Below are positions 32,542-41,428 of a stretch of DNA of 64,000 nucleotides, piece by piece. Source of the stretch: Thalassotalea insulae. GTDB taxonomy: Bacteria > Pseudomonadota > Gammaproteobacteria > Enterobacterales > Alteromonadaceae. Position 1 is the first letter of the stretch, and each line of letters starts with the position of its first letter. The notes beneath the pieces were generated by a model that ran no database searches, was not told the origin of the DNA, and saw only the letters and a program-made list of their open reading frames with translations. The translations under genes were made by a program, and so were the position numbers. Where the stretch lies: positions 186,001 through 250,000 of the forward strand of contig NZ_BSST01000001.1 of NCBI RefSeq assembly GCF_030161395.1, read 5' to 3'.

Positions 32542-33990
32542 CTAAATGCCCATCGACAAATATTTAATCACTAAATAATCATCTAATCCATGTCTGGAAC
32601 CTTCACGGCCATAACCTGATTGCTTAACGCCGCCAAATGGTGCTGCAACATTAGAAATAGCGCTATCATTAACCCCAACCATACCAAAGGCCAAGCCTTC
32701 GGATACACGCCAGATCCGGCCGATATCCCGTGCATAAAAATAGGCAGCCAGGCCATATTCAGTATCATTTGCTGCCTCAATGACTTCTGCTTCGCTATCG
32801 AACGGAATGATCGCCGATACCGGACCAAAAATCTCGTTTTGAGCCACCGGCATCGTATTACTGACCTCAGTTAAAATCGTTGGTTGATAAAAACAAGCTC
32901 CAGCATTACTGAAATCACCGCCAAGCGCTATATTAGCCCCTTGAGCAACAGAACTATCCACCAATTGCTTAACCTTTTCTGCCGCCTGCGATGAAATTAG
33001 TGGACCAATTTGAGTGTCAACGTCCAGACCATTGCCGACGGCTAATTCAGCCACTGCCATACTATATTGTTTAGTAAATTTTTCTACCACGTTGCGCTGG
33101 ACAAAAATACGGTTAGTACAAATACAAGTCTGACCGGCATTGCGATATTTTGACGCAATAGCACCTTTTACTGCGGCATCAATATCCGCATCATCAAAGA
33201 CAATAAAAGGCGCATTGCCACCCAGTTCTAACGATACTTTTTTCACCCCTAACGCACACTGCGCTGCCAGTTTTTTACCGACCTGGGTTGAGCCAGTAAA
33301 GGTAAACTTAGCAATCTGCGGATGCTGGGTCAGCACTTTGCCAATATTAACCGCATCATCACTAACCACCACATTAAAAACACCGGCGGGAATACCGGCA
33401 CGCTCGGCAAGCTCAGCTAATGCCAACGCGGATAGCGGCGTCATTTCCGCCGGTTTAACAATAAAGGTACAACCTGCTGCCAGTGCAGCGGCTGCTTTAC
33501 GTGTGATCATCGCATTTGGGAAATTCCATGGCGTAATTGCACTCACCACACCTACCGGCTGTTTTAGTACCAGCAAACGCTTATCCTGACTCGCTGCTGG
33601 AATTGTTTCTCCATAAACTCGTTTTGCTTCTTCAGCAAACCATTCAATAAAACCGGCACCATAGCCTATTTCACCCCGAGCTTCAGCTAAAGGCTTGCCT
33701 TGTTCTAACGTCAGTAGCCGTGCCAGATCATCTTGATGTTCAATGATTAAATTCAACCAGTTACGTAATAGTTTTGCTCTATGATTTGCCGTTTGACCAG
33801 ACCAACTGGCAAACGTCTTATGCGCCGCAATAACAGCCTGTTCAGCATCATTTACCGACGCATTTGCCACCTGCGCTATAGTTTCCCCTGTAGCAGGGTT
33901 AGTCACTGAAAATCGCTTATCACTTGTGTGCCACTGACCATCAATATAGGAGCAATTTTTAACTAAACCTTTATCAGTTATTTTATCCAT
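32542..33990 (-). CDS. gabD: Succinate-semialdehyde dehydrogenase (NAD(P)+), GabD type
   Basis: It oxidises succinate semialdehyde to succinate, the last step of GABA breakdown. The 482-residue length equals E. coli GabD. Motifs include ITPWNFPNAMITRK, the cofactor site FTGSTQVGK, the general base in LELGGNAPFIV and the catalytic Cys in NAGQTCICTNRIFV. It stands alone on the minus strand inside the nitrate region; no GABA transaminase gene is adjacent. Related semialdehyde dehydrogenases cannot be wholly excluded. Confidence 0.88.
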   Translation of the reverse strand: MDKITDKGLVKNCSYIDGQWHTSDKRFSVTNPATGETIAQVANASVNDAEQAVIAAHKTFASWSGQTANHRAKLLRNWLNLIIEHQDDLARLLTLEQGKPLAEARGEIGYGAGFIEWFAEEAKRVYGETIPAASQDKRLLVLKQPVGVVSAITPWNFPNAMITRKAAAALAAGCTFIVKPAEMTPLSALALAELAERAGIPAGVFNVVVSDDAVNIGKVLTQHPQIAKFTFTGSTQVGKKLAAQCALGVKKVSLELGGNAPFIVFDDADIDAAVKGAIASKYRNAGQTCICTNRIFVQRNVVEKFTKQYSMAVAELAVGNGLDVDTQIGPLISSQAAEKVKQLVDSSVAQGANIALGGDFSNAGACFYQPTILTEVSNTMPVAQNEIFGPVSAIIPFDSEAEVIEAANDTEYGLAAYFYARDIGRIWRVSEGLAFGMVGVNDSAISNVAAPFGGVKQSGYGREGSRHGLDDYLVIKYLSMGI

Positions 33991-34111
33991 GGGATCCCTT
34001 TGTCATTAGATATTGCCATTATATAAACATCATAATGTCACGTATTTATTCACTACTTTGGCAATACTTGACTACTATTATCAAAGAGTTCAATAAAAGT
34101 AGTCTCGAATA

Positions 34112-34336
34112 ATGCCAACAACTAAAACCACAGTCACCATTTTATATTATAAAGATGATTCTTTGATCTTAGAGCATGAAACAAAATCTTACCCGAAAAA
34201 TGAAAATGGTCGTATCATTATTCCGCCGGAATTTAAACAAGGTAAAAGTATTCTTGCCGTCTGTCTTGGCGAGATCACCATAGTAAACAAATTTGGCGAT
34301 CGTATCATCGGCCTCGACGTTGAAAAAAACGACTGA
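34112..34336 (+). CDS. Small protein resembling the TIGR02922 family
   Basis: The 74-residue protein (MPTTKTTVTILYYKDDSLIL, then IIIPPEFKQGKSILAVCLGE) resembles a short, beta-rich family that I recall from Colwellia and Shewanella genomes. It has no signal peptide. Function is unknown. It sits between gabD (divergent) and nirB. Family assignment is from memory of its typical start and the PPEFKQGK segment. Confidence 0.65.
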   Translation: MPTTKTTVTILYYKDDSLILEHETKSYPKNENGRIIIPPEFKQGKSILAVCLGEITIVNKFGDRIIGLDVEKND

Positions 34337-34388
34337 TCGCCAGATTCAGTCGCAAAGATTTTATTTCCTATCCTACGCCGCCCTGCTT

Positions 34389-34420
34389 TAGTGCAAAATT
34401 TCGTTCAAGCTAGTGCAAAA
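34389..34420 (+). promoter_or_regulatory. Direct repeat TAGTGCAAAA upstream of nirB
   Basis: The ten-base word TAGTGCAAAA occurs at 34389 and 34411, spaced 22 bases (about two turns), 60-90 bases before the sigma54 element. AGTGCA also occurs in pairs before nrtA, suggesting a shared activator such as NtrC. Confidence 0.5.
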
Positions 34421-34479
34421 AGCTTAAAACAAAAACAACAAAACCATTCAACCTACTGTTATTTATAACTATTTCCAAA

Positions 34480-34495
34480 TGGCATTGTGCTTGCT
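34480..34495 (+). promoter_or_regulatory. Sigma54 promoter of nirBD
   Basis: TGGCATTGTGCTTGCT fits the -24/-12 consensus with GG and GC separated by ten bases. The transcript would start about 100 bases before nirB. I found no ANTAR hexaloop pair or terminator in that leader. Confidence 0.8.
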
Positions 34496-34607
34496 CTTAG
34501 TTATCTAAGTAACGCAATGATAACGAAAATACTCTGTCTCGACGCAAATTACCGCACCTTAAGTAAGTATGAATGCGCGCAGAGCAAAATATAGTAGGAC
34601 AAATACT

Positions 34608-37202
34608 ATGGATTTAAATGCACAGCCTCAATCAATCAGTAAACAACAAATCGTAGTGGTAGGTAACGGTATGGTGGGCCATCACTTTGTCGAACAACTC
34701 AGCCAGTATGAGGATTACCAAATCACCGTACTATCCGCCGAGCCTCGCCTCGCCTACGATAGAGTTCATTTATCCGAGTATTTCTCCGGTAAAACAGAAA
34801 GCGATTTAGCGTTAATCACAGCTGAGCAATATCAAACTCTTGGCGTCAATTTTCACTTAGATGCCAAAGTCAGTCATATTGATAAAAGAGCAAAAACTGT
34901 TACCACAGAACAAGGACAAAGCTATTCGTATGACAAACTGATTTTAGCGACGGGCTCTTATCCTTTTGTACCACCAATTCCAGGTAAAGAGCGTCCCCAT
35001 TGCCTAGTTTATCGCACCATAGACGATCTAGAGCAAATCAAGGCATCTGCGGCCCAAGGTACAGTGGGCGTTGTTGTTGGCGGTGGCCTGCTAGGTTTGG
35101 AAGCTGCTAATGCCTTAAAAGAGTTAGGCTTAGAAACTCATGTGGTAGAATTTGCTCCTCAATTAATGGGGGTGCAATTAGATTCTACCGGTGGTCAGTT
35201 ACTTAAGAGAAAAATTGAAGCACTTGGAGTCACGGTTCATACCGAAAAAGCGACACAACAAATTGTCGATGGCAAGCAATGTGTTCATCGGATGGAATTT
35301 GCCGATGGCAGCTATTTAGAAACTGACTTGATCTTATTTTCTGCCGGTATCCGCCCTTATGACAATTTAGCCCGTGAATTTGACTTAACCGTTGGCGAAC
35401 GCGGCGGTATTGTTATTAACAATCAATGCCAAACCTCAGAGCAAGATATTTACGCCATTGGCGAATGTGCGCTATGGAATAATTTTATCTTTGGCCTAGT
35501 TGCACCAGGGTATAGCATGGCAAAAGTAGCTGCAGCACATATTCACGGTGAAAGCGACAGCTTTACCGGCGCTGATATGAGTACCAAACTAAAATTAATG
35601 GGGGTCGAAGTCGGCTCTATTGGAGATGCCCACGCAAAAACCCCGGGCGCTCAGTGTTTTACCTATCAAAATGACCGAGATCTGATCTATAAAAAAATAG
35701 TGGTCAGCCAGGACGGTAAAAACCTGCTTGGTGCAGTATTAGTAGGTGATACCAGCGAATATGACTCATTACTGCAATACGCGTTAAATGGCATTGAATT
35801 ACCAGAAGACCCCGACGCGCTAATTTTACCAAGCTCAGGCGAAAAGCCGAGTTTAGGCGTAGATGCCTTGCCCGATAGCGCCACCATTTGCTCATGTTTG
35901 AACGTCACTAAAGGTGACATCATCAATGCCATAGATAATGGCGATACCGACTTAGCAGAGATCAAAGCCAGCACTAAAGCAAGCTCAGGCTGTGGTGGCT
36001 GTGCTGCATTATTAAAAACTGTCGCCGATAGCGAGTTTGCCAAACGCGGACTGGAAGTGAAAAAAGACATTTGCTCACACTTTGCCTATAGCCGTACCGA
36101 ACTGTTTCATATTATCAAGGCAGAAAAAATACGTAATTTTGATACCTTGATAGAAAAGCATGGTCAAGGCATAGGGTGTGAAATTTGTAAACCGGCGGTG
36201 GCATCGATTCTTGCTTCGATCTGGAACGATTATATCTTGCAAAGCGACCACTTACCGCTGCAAGATACCAATGATGTTTATCTTGGGAATATGCAAAAAG
36301 ACGGTACCTACTCCATCGTACCGCGGATGCCAGGTGGAGAAATCACTCCGGATAAATTGATCGTTATCGGTGAAGTTGCCAAAGCATATAACCTCTACAC
36401 TAAGATCACTGGCGGGCAACGTATTGATTTATTCGGCGCCCGGGTCGATCAACTGCCGGATATCTGGGAAAAGCTGATTGCAGCCGGCATGGAAACCGGT
36501 CATGCCTACGGTAAATCACTACGAACAGTAAAATCTTGTGTCGGCAGTACCTGGTGCCGCTATGGCGTGCAAGACAGCATGTCGATGGCGATATTTTTAG
36601 AAAACCGCTACAAAGGGCTGCGTACACCACATAAAGTAAAATTTGCGGTCTCCGGTTGTACTAGAGAATGCGCGGAAGCACAAAGTAAAGATATTGGCGT
36701 TATCGCCACTGAAAATGGCTGGAACTTATATGTCAGTGGTAACGGCGGTATGAAACCACGCCATGCGGATTTATTTGCCACCGACCTTGACGATACTACC
36801 TTAGTAAAATATATCGATCGCTATCTAATGTTTTACGTTCGGATGGCGGACCGTTTACAACGCACCTCAGTATGGCTGGAAAGCTTAGAAGGTGGTCTGG
36901 AATACGCGCAAAAAGTGGTAATTGATGATCACCTTGGCATTAACGATGAATTAGAAAAGCAAATGGCTGCTGTGGTTGACAGTTACCAATGTGAATGGAA
37001 AACCACAATAGAAAGCCCTGAGCAACTAAAACGTTTTAGACAATTCGTTAACTCAGAAAAATCAGATCCCAGCATTCAGTTCGTCAATGAACGCGAACAA
37101 ATCCGTCCTGCAACCATAACTGAAAAAGCCGCCGCCGGACTGTTAATTGACACTGTCACTATTAGCGATAGTCAACAAGTCACAGAAGTAAACCCAGCTT
37201 AA
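34608..37202 (+). CDS. nirB: NADH-dependent nitrite reductase, large subunit
   Basis: It reduces nitrite to ammonium in the cytoplasm. The protein of 864 residues has an FAD-binding fold (VVVGNGMVGHHFVEQL), an NADH fold (VGVVVGGGLLGLEAANAL), a BFD-like [2Fe-2S] domain (ICSCLNVTKGD, SGCGGCAALL) and the C-terminal siroheme/[4Fe-4S] domain with CVGSTWC and CTREC. I start at ATG 34608 (MDLNAQPQ) because TAGGAC precedes it. NirD, encoded 16 bases downstream, is its partner. It needs siroheme, but no cobA/cysG gene lies in this window. Confidence 0.95.
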   Translation: MDLNAQPQSISKQQIVVVGNGMVGHHFVEQLSQYEDYQITVLSAEPRLAYDRVHLSEYFSGKTESDLALITAEQYQTLGVNFHLDAKVSHIDKRAKTVTTEQGQSYSYDKLILATGSYPFVPPIPGKERPHCLVYRTIDDLEQIKASAAQGTVGVVVGGGLLGLEAANALKELGLETHVVEFAPQLMGVQLDSTGGQLLKRKIEALGVTVHTEKATQQIVDGKQCVHRMEFADGSYLETDLILFSAGIRPYDNLAREFDLTVGERGGIVINNQCQTSEQDIYAIGECALWNNFIFGLVAPGYSMAKVAAAHIHGESDSFTGADMSTKLKLMGVEVGSIGDAHAKTPGAQCFTYQNDRDLIYKKIVVSQDGKNLLGAVLVGDTSEYDSLLQYALNGIELPEDPDALILPSSGEKPSLGVDALPDSATICSCLNVTKGDIINAIDNGDTDLAEIKASTKASSGCGGCAALLKTVADSEFAKRGLEVKKDICSHFAYSRTELFHIIKAEKIRNFDTLIEKHGQGIGCEICKPAVASILASIWNDYILQSDHLPLQDTNDVYLGNMQKDGTYSIVPRMPGGEITPDKLIVIGEVAKAYNLYTKITGGQRIDLFGARVDQLPDIWEKLIAAGMETGHAYGKSLRTVKSCVGSTWCRYGVQDSMSMAIFLENRYKGLRTPHKVKFAVSGCTRECAEAQSKDIGVIATENGWNLYVSGNGGMKPRHADLFATDLDDTTLVKYIDRYLMFYVRMADRLQRTSVWLESLEGGLEYAQKVVIDDHLGINDELEKQMAAVVDSYQCEWKTTIESPEQLKRFRQFVNSEKSDPSIQFVNEREQIRPATITEKAAAGLLIDTVTISDSQQVTEVNPA

Positions 37203-37218
37203 TCAGGAGGAAGACAAC

Positions 37219-37551
37219 ATGAGCACAGCAAAAAACTGGCAAACTATCTGTCACAAGCAAGATTTAGTAAAGAACTCAGGAGTATGCGCCTTACTGCAAG
37301 AGCAGCAACTGGCCATTTTTCTAACTAGCGATGATCAGGTCTATAGTATCACCAACTGGGATCCGGCAGGTAAAGCTAACGTGCTCTATCGCGGTATAAT
37401 TGGCGATAGCGAGGGAGAAATATTTGTCGCCTCACCGCTTTACAAGGAAAGATTTTCACTGACCACAGGCAAATGCCTGGACGATGAGCAACTTTCGGTT
37501 ATTAGTTATCAAACCCGTATTCAAGACAATCAAGTGCAAGTTTTCTTTTAA
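37219..37551 (+). CDS. nirD: Nitrite reductase small subunit
   Basis: The 110-residue protein is a Rieske-like fold without the iron-binding Cys and His residues, as is usual for NirD (segments VYSITNWDPAGKANVLYRGI, ASPLYKERFSLTTGKCL). It pairs with NirB. AGGAGG precedes the start. Confidence 0.92.
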   Translation: MSTAKNWQTICHKQDLVKNSGVCALLQEQQLAIFLTSDDQVYSITNWDPAGKANVLYRGIIGDSEGEIFVASPLYKERFSLTTGKCLDDEQLSVISYQTRIQDNQVQVFF

Positions 37552-37562
37552 TGATTAACCTT

Positions 37563-37597
37563 AGCTAGCCTCGACTTAACAAAAAGTTGAGGCTAGC
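37563..37597. terminator. Long hairpin downstream of nirD
   Basis: AGCTAGCCTCGACTT pairs with AAGTTGAGGCTAGCT (15 bases, one wobble). It is a likely end for the nirBD transcript, though no clear T-run follows. Confidence 0.6.
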
Positions 37598-37722
37598 TGC
37601 CGCTATCTTACAGGCATGGTCTAGTTGAAAAATCCTGGTTTTACCGCCCTTTTGAAACTGATCTGCTTTAATCAAACAGGACACTTTAATAATGGAATAT
37701 AATCCAATTATTGAGGTGTTAA

Positions 37723-38010
37723 ATGACAAAACGAATAAACAGAAGTTACACGGCTGAATTTAAACAAGAAGCCGTCGCATTAGTAACCGAACAAGGCTAC
37801 AGCGTACCGAAGGCCGCAGCATCTTTGGGTATCACGGATAAATTACTTTATAACTGGAAAGCCAAGCTTGAAGCAGAGCAATCAGGTGCTAGTTTAAATG
37901 CCGATGAGCGGGCTGAACTGCTGAGGTTACGCAAGGAAAATAAAGAGCTAAGGATGGAAAAAGAGATATTAAAAAAGGCCAGCGCCCTCCTGCTAAAGGA
38001 AACCAAGTAA
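37723..38010 (+). CDS. IS3-family transposase OrfA
   Basis: The 95-residue protein has a helix-turn-helix (YTAEFKQEAVALVTEQGYSV, PKAAASLGI) that binds the element ends and a leucine-zipper-like coil (ELLRLRKENKELRMEKEIL). Near its end the codons A_AAA_AAG (37971-37977) allow a -1 frameshift that joins it to OrfB as the active transposase. Confidence 0.92.
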   Translation: MTKRINRSYTAEFKQEAVALVTEQGYSVPKAAASLGITDKLLYNWKAKLEAEQSGASLNADERAELLRLRKENKELRMEKEILKKASALLLKETK

Positions 38011-38069
38011 CGTACAAAACGATAAAGCAGCTATCTTCTGCATTTCCAGTAGTTAAACTCTGCCAGATT

Positions 38070-38873
38070 ATGAATATCAGCCGCTCTGCGTATTACGCTT
38101 GGCTCAAACGGCCAGCTAAAATCATCACAGCAGAGCAACTGAACTTATATCGAAAGGCAAAGTACTTCTTCGAGAAAAGTAGAAATAGCTTGGGTTATCG
38201 TGAGCTTAGAAAGAAATTACGCAGAGAGGGCTTTAATGTCAGTGATTATGGCGTTCAAAAGTTAATGGCAACACTTGGCTTAGTGGTTACTCAACGAGTG
38301 GCCTACAAGGTAACAACTAAGCGTAAGCACAGTGATGCTGTTGCTGATAATTTGTTGAACCAGAACTTTAACCCTGTCGCTCCAAATCAAGTGTGGGCTG
38401 GTGACGTGACGTATTTGAGGATTGGTGAAGGTTGGATGTATCTAGCCATTGTTATGGATTTATATTCTCGTCGTATCGTTGGTTGGCATATTGATAAGCG
38501 CATGACGACTGATTTGGTAAGTAAAGCGATGATGAAAGCTTATAACTTACGCCAACCACCAAAGGGGCTAGTGTTTCACTCGGATAGAGGTTCACAATAT
38601 ACCAGTAAGCGATATCGTCATTTACTGACAAATTATGGTATCAGATCCAGTATGGGCGATGTTGGTGCGTGTTGGGATAATGCGGTTGTTGAACGATTCT
38701 TCGGCAGCCTAAAACATGACTGGTTACTGAAAGTGCCACAACCGACTCGTAATCATATGAGAAATGATGTAACGGCGTATATGCGCTATTACAACTTAGA
38801 ACGACTTCATTCAGCTAATGGTGATCTGTCGCCAATAGATTATGAACAAAATTCCTTAAGAAAAGTGTCCTGA
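38070..38873 (+). CDS. IS3-family transposase OrfB (DDE integrase domain)
   Basis: The 267-residue frame holds an HTH_21-type segment and the rve integrase core with catalytic residues in WAGDVTYLR (Asp), VFHSDRGSQY (Asp) and NAVVERFFGSLK (Glu), the D-D-E triad. The frame is open upstream through VTYKTIKQLSSAFPVVKLCQ, which belongs to the natural OrfAB fusion, so 38070 is only the first ATG. All key residues are intact, so the element may be active. Confidence 0.92.
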   Translation: MNISRSAYYAWLKRPAKIITAEQLNLYRKAKYFFEKSRNSLGYRELRKKLRREGFNVSDYGVQKLMATLGLVVTQRVAYKVTTKRKHSDAVADNLLNQNFNPVAPNQVWAGDVTYLRIGEGWMYLAIVMDLYSRRIVGWHIDKRMTTDLVSKAMMKAYNLRQPPKGLVFHSDRGSQYTSKRYRHLLTNYGIRSSMGDVGACWDNAVVERFFGSLKHDWLLKVPQPTRNHMRNDVTAYMRYYNLERLHSANGDLSPIDYEQNSLRKVS

Positions 38874-38981
38874 ATTAGTTGCGCAGAACAAAAACAAATG
38901 ACTCGTTTAGCTAAGACATTCATCTCAATAAATATTCGTGCTAACATCTGGCAAAAATAATTCTCCCATTCAGGTATTTTG

Positions 38982-39788
38982 ATGAAAATCATCTCTTTTA
39001 ATATTAACGGCCTACGTGCCCGTTTACACCAGCTACAAGCCATTATCGACAAACATCAACCTGATATTATCGGTCTGCAAGAAATTAAGGTGCATGATGA
39101 TGCTTTTCCATTAGCGGATGTTGAAGCCATGGGATATCACGTCTATTTTCACGGCCAGAAAGCCCATTACGGTGTGGCTATGCTATGTAAAAAAGAGGCT
39201 GACGTGGTGACTAAGGGCTTCCCAACCGATACGGAAGAGTCACAAAAACGGATGATCATGGTACAAACCACTAATGAAGCTGATGAAAAAGTGACGGTAC
39301 TAAACGGGTACTTTCCACAAGGGGATAACATTGCTCATGAAACCAAATTCCCTTATAAGCGCCAATTTTATAAAGACTTAATGACTTATTTAAATGAACA
39401 TCATACCCCAGATGAGCATGTTGTAGTGATGGGCGATATCAATATCTCGCCGATTGATTTAGATATTGGCATAGGTGAACCTAATCGCAAGCGCTGGTTA
39501 AAAACCGGTAAATGTAGTTTCCAACCGGAAGAGCGTGAATGGTTAGCGACCTTAATGAACTGGGGCTTTAAAGATACCTTCCGCGAATTACATCCTGACA
39601 GAGAAGAGCGTTATTCCTGGTTTGATTATCGCTCACGTGGTTTTGATGATAACCGTGGCCTGCGCATTGACGTGATTTTAGCTACGGAAAAATTTGCCGC
39701 CAGCTGTGTTGAATCCGATATAGACTACGAATTACGCGGTATTGAAAAACCGTCTGATCACGCGCCCATCTGGTCAGTGTTTCAATAA
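38982..39788 (+). CDS. xthA: Exodeoxyribonuclease III
   Basis: This AP endonuclease and 3'-5' exonuclease acts in base excision repair. The protein of 268 residues has the EEP-fold motifs: SFNINGLRAR, LQEIKVHD with the metal-binding Glu, NGYFPQGD, VVMGDINISP and SDHAPIW with the catalytic Asp-His. I use ATG 38982; a TTG lies one codon earlier. Its promoter must lie in the short gap after the insertion sequence. Confidence 0.94.
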   Translation: MKIISFNINGLRARLHQLQAIIDKHQPDIIGLQEIKVHDDAFPLADVEAMGYHVYFHGQKAHYGVAMLCKKEADVVTKGFPTDTEESQKRMIMVQTTNEADEKVTVLNGYFPQGDNIAHETKFPYKRQFYKDLMTYLNEHHTPDEHVVVMGDINISPIDLDIGIGEPNRKRWLKTGKCSFQPEEREWLATLMNWGFKDTFRELHPDREERYSWFDYRSRGFDDNRGLRIDVILATEKFAASCVESDIDYELRGIEKPSDHAPIWSVFQ

Positions 39789-39860
39789 CCAAACATAATG
39801 CAGAGGGAAGTTATTTCCTCTGCTAAGCTCAAACCAAACAAGTCAAATAGATCATTTTTT

Positions 39861-40670
39861 ATGTCAAAGCCAGCCCAATATCGCTGCCCTATTTGCCAGC
39901 AGACCTTAACCCTTACGCAACGAACGTTTCGCTGCGAAAACAATCATTGCTTTGATAAAGCGAAAGAGGGTTATGTCAATCTGTTACCGGTACAGTTTAA
40001 GCATTCTAAAGATCCCGGTGATAACAAAGCCATGGTCAATGCTCGCAGAGCATTTCTTGAACAAGGTTATTATCAACCGCTGATTGAAAAGCTGGTAGAA
40101 ACTTATCAGCAATATGGAAATGCCAGCGGCACATTATTTGACGCTGGCTGTGGTGAGGGCTATTACACTCATCAGCACCAAACAGATAACAATCAGGTTT
40201 ATGGCATCGATATCGCCAAAGAAGCAATAAAAAAAGCAGCGAAAAAATATTCCCAGTGTCATTTTAGCGTTGGCACCTTGTCGCAGCTGCCATTTCACGA
40301 TCAGCACTTTGACTGGTTATTTTCTATTTATGCCCCCATTTTAGAGCAAGAATTTACCCGGGTACTCAAACCATCGGGTTATTTGCTGACCGTGACACCT
40401 GCGAAACGTCATTTGTTTGAATTAAAAGAAAAAATCTATCAAAACGCTAACGAACATGATATCACCAGACAACCGATTGAACACTTACGCTTAGTCACAG
40501 AGCAGCAATTATCCTATCAAATGAACTTAGCAACAGGCGATGATATTCTTAACTTGCTATCGATGACCCCTTTTGCCTTTAAGGCATCTGAGCAGGTTAA
40601 ACATACCCTCGCGCAAATGACAGATTTTAGTTGTCAGGCAGATTTTTTAATTCGTTTGTATCAAAAATGA
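39861..40670 (+). CDS. rlmA: 23S rRNA (guanine-745-N1)-methyltransferase
   Basis: The 269-residue protein matches E. coli RlmA in length and layout: an N-terminal zinc finger (CPICQQTL, then CENNHCFD), KEGYVNLLPVQFKHSKDPGD, the SAM-binding DAGCGEGYYTH and YAPILEQEFTRVLKPSG. The frame is open further upstream, but the ATG at 39861 (MSKPAQYRC) gives the family length. The ribosome site is weak. Confidence 0.9.
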   Translation: MSKPAQYRCPICQQTLTLTQRTFRCENNHCFDKAKEGYVNLLPVQFKHSKDPGDNKAMVNARRAFLEQGYYQPLIEKLVETYQQYGNASGTLFDAGCGEGYYTHQHQTDNNQVYGIDIAKEAIKKAAKKYSQCHFSVGTLSQLPFHDQHFDWLFSIYAPILEQEFTRVLKPSGYLLTVTPAKRHLFELKEKIYQNANEHDITRQPIEHLRLVTEQQLSYQMNLATGDDILNLLSMTPFAFKASEQVKHTLAQMTDFSCQADFLIRLYQK

Positions 40671-40709
40671 CTTTGCTCAACGTCATCTATATCGCAAAGA
40701 GTTGACTAT

Positions 40710-40871
40710 ATGGCTTAGGCAAAGCGTGCAGCAGAACGTCCTTTTGCAGTCACAGTAGAGTCCGACAAACAATATTTTGGGTGTGCTTGTGGCAAAAGTA
40801 CTAATCAGCCTTTTTGTGAGGGTTCACATAATAAAAAGTGGCTAACAATTAAGAATGATGATGAGCGTTAG
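40710..40871 (+). pseudogene. CDGSH iron-sulfur protein with an in-frame TAG at codon 3
   Basis: After ATG-GCT-TAG (stop at 40716-40718) the same frame reads AKRAAERPFAVTVESDK, then the CDGSH motif CACGKSTNQPFCEGSH, and ends at a TAG at 40869. The motif (three Cys and one His binding a [2Fe-2S] cluster) is intact. No other in-frame start codon lies before the motif. It is short, with a single motif, while relatives often have two. Nonsense mutation, truncation or sequencing error are all possible. Its tail overlaps the end of yfbV by 23 bases. Confidence 0.7.
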
Positions 40872-41274
40872 CATAGCTTACATGTAGCAACTGCGCTAAA
40901 TCTAAATAACGCGGCTTACCCATAGATAACTTTAATTGCCCGCCACTTTGATTGATCTTAGCCACCCCTTCTTTATACCAGGCAGCCAATGCCGGAGGTA
41001 AGTATTTATCCGCTTTAACTCCAAGCATTACTAATGCTTGAATCGGAACACTTAATATAAAGACAGTGTAAACAATGGATTGTGGCAGTTGAGGTAAACC
41101 ACCTAAATATAATTGCATGACCAACACAAAAATAGCAATACCTGGCAAGTATCGACAGGCTAAGCGACTCACCTGAATAGAACGATATTCGGCAAAATAA
41201 CTGGCTAATTCTGCCTTTTCTGGCCACAACTGCATATATTTGCGACCCAACTTTACAATTTCTACTACATTCAT
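40849..41274 (-). CDS. yfbV: YfbV/DUF412 membrane protein
   Basis: The 141-residue protein resembles E. coli YfbV, which helps insulate the Ter macrodomain: GRKYMQLWP near the start, two membrane helices (YLPGIAIFVLVMQLYLGGL, IVYTVFILSVPIQALVMLG), and PPALAAWYKEG. It is divergent from ackA-pta, the same order as in E. coli. Confidence 0.9.
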   Translation of the reverse strand: MNVVEIVKLGRKYMQLWPEKAELASYFAEYRSIQVSRLACRYLPGIAIFVLVMQLYLGGLPQLPQSIVYTVFILSVPIQALVMLGVKADKYLPPALAAWYKEGVAKINQSGGQLKLSMGKPRYLDLAQLLHVSYANAHHHS

Positions 41275-41356
41275 AATGCGTCACATTATAACAACTCTTA
41301 CTTAAAAGATAGCATAAATTAGCGGTAACTCGAAAATCTCTTTTATCGTGAAAACA

Positions 41357-41370
41357 TTGAAACAAATCAA
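41357..41370 (+). promoter_or_regulatory. FNR-like box upstream of ackA
   Basis: TTGAAACAAATCAA matches the FNR consensus TTGAT-N4-ATCAA with one mismatch. It lies 59 bases before the ackA ATG. It also argues that the true start is 41429, since an upstream GTG at 41348 would place the box inside the gene. Confidence 0.5.
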
Positions 41371-41428
41371 ATATCAAACGCCGATTCTGGCCTATACTGA
41401 CGTTAATCTGAACACTCAAATAATCTAC

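Larger units (their letters stand above)
37659..38890 (+). mobile_element. IS3-family insertion sequence, apparently complete
   Basis: The element of about 1232 bases has imperfect 29-base terminal inverted repeats: the left begins TGATCTGCTTTAATC and the right (read inward) TGTTCTGCGCAACTA, both ending CAGGACACTTT. It encodes OrfA and OrfB, with an A6G slippery site at 37971-37977. A target duplication is not certain; AAAC near both ends is off by one base. It separates nirD from xthA and interrupts no recognisable gene. Confidence 0.9.

Noticed and set aside
34496..34607. Possible ANTAR leader before nirB
   Set aside because: No hairpin with a six-base A1/G4 loop and no terminator could be found between the sigma54 element and the start codon.
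37655..38895. AAAC as a target duplication flanking the IS3 element
   Set aside because: The right copy is offset by one base from the inverted repeat end, within an A-rich stretch, so it is not reliable.
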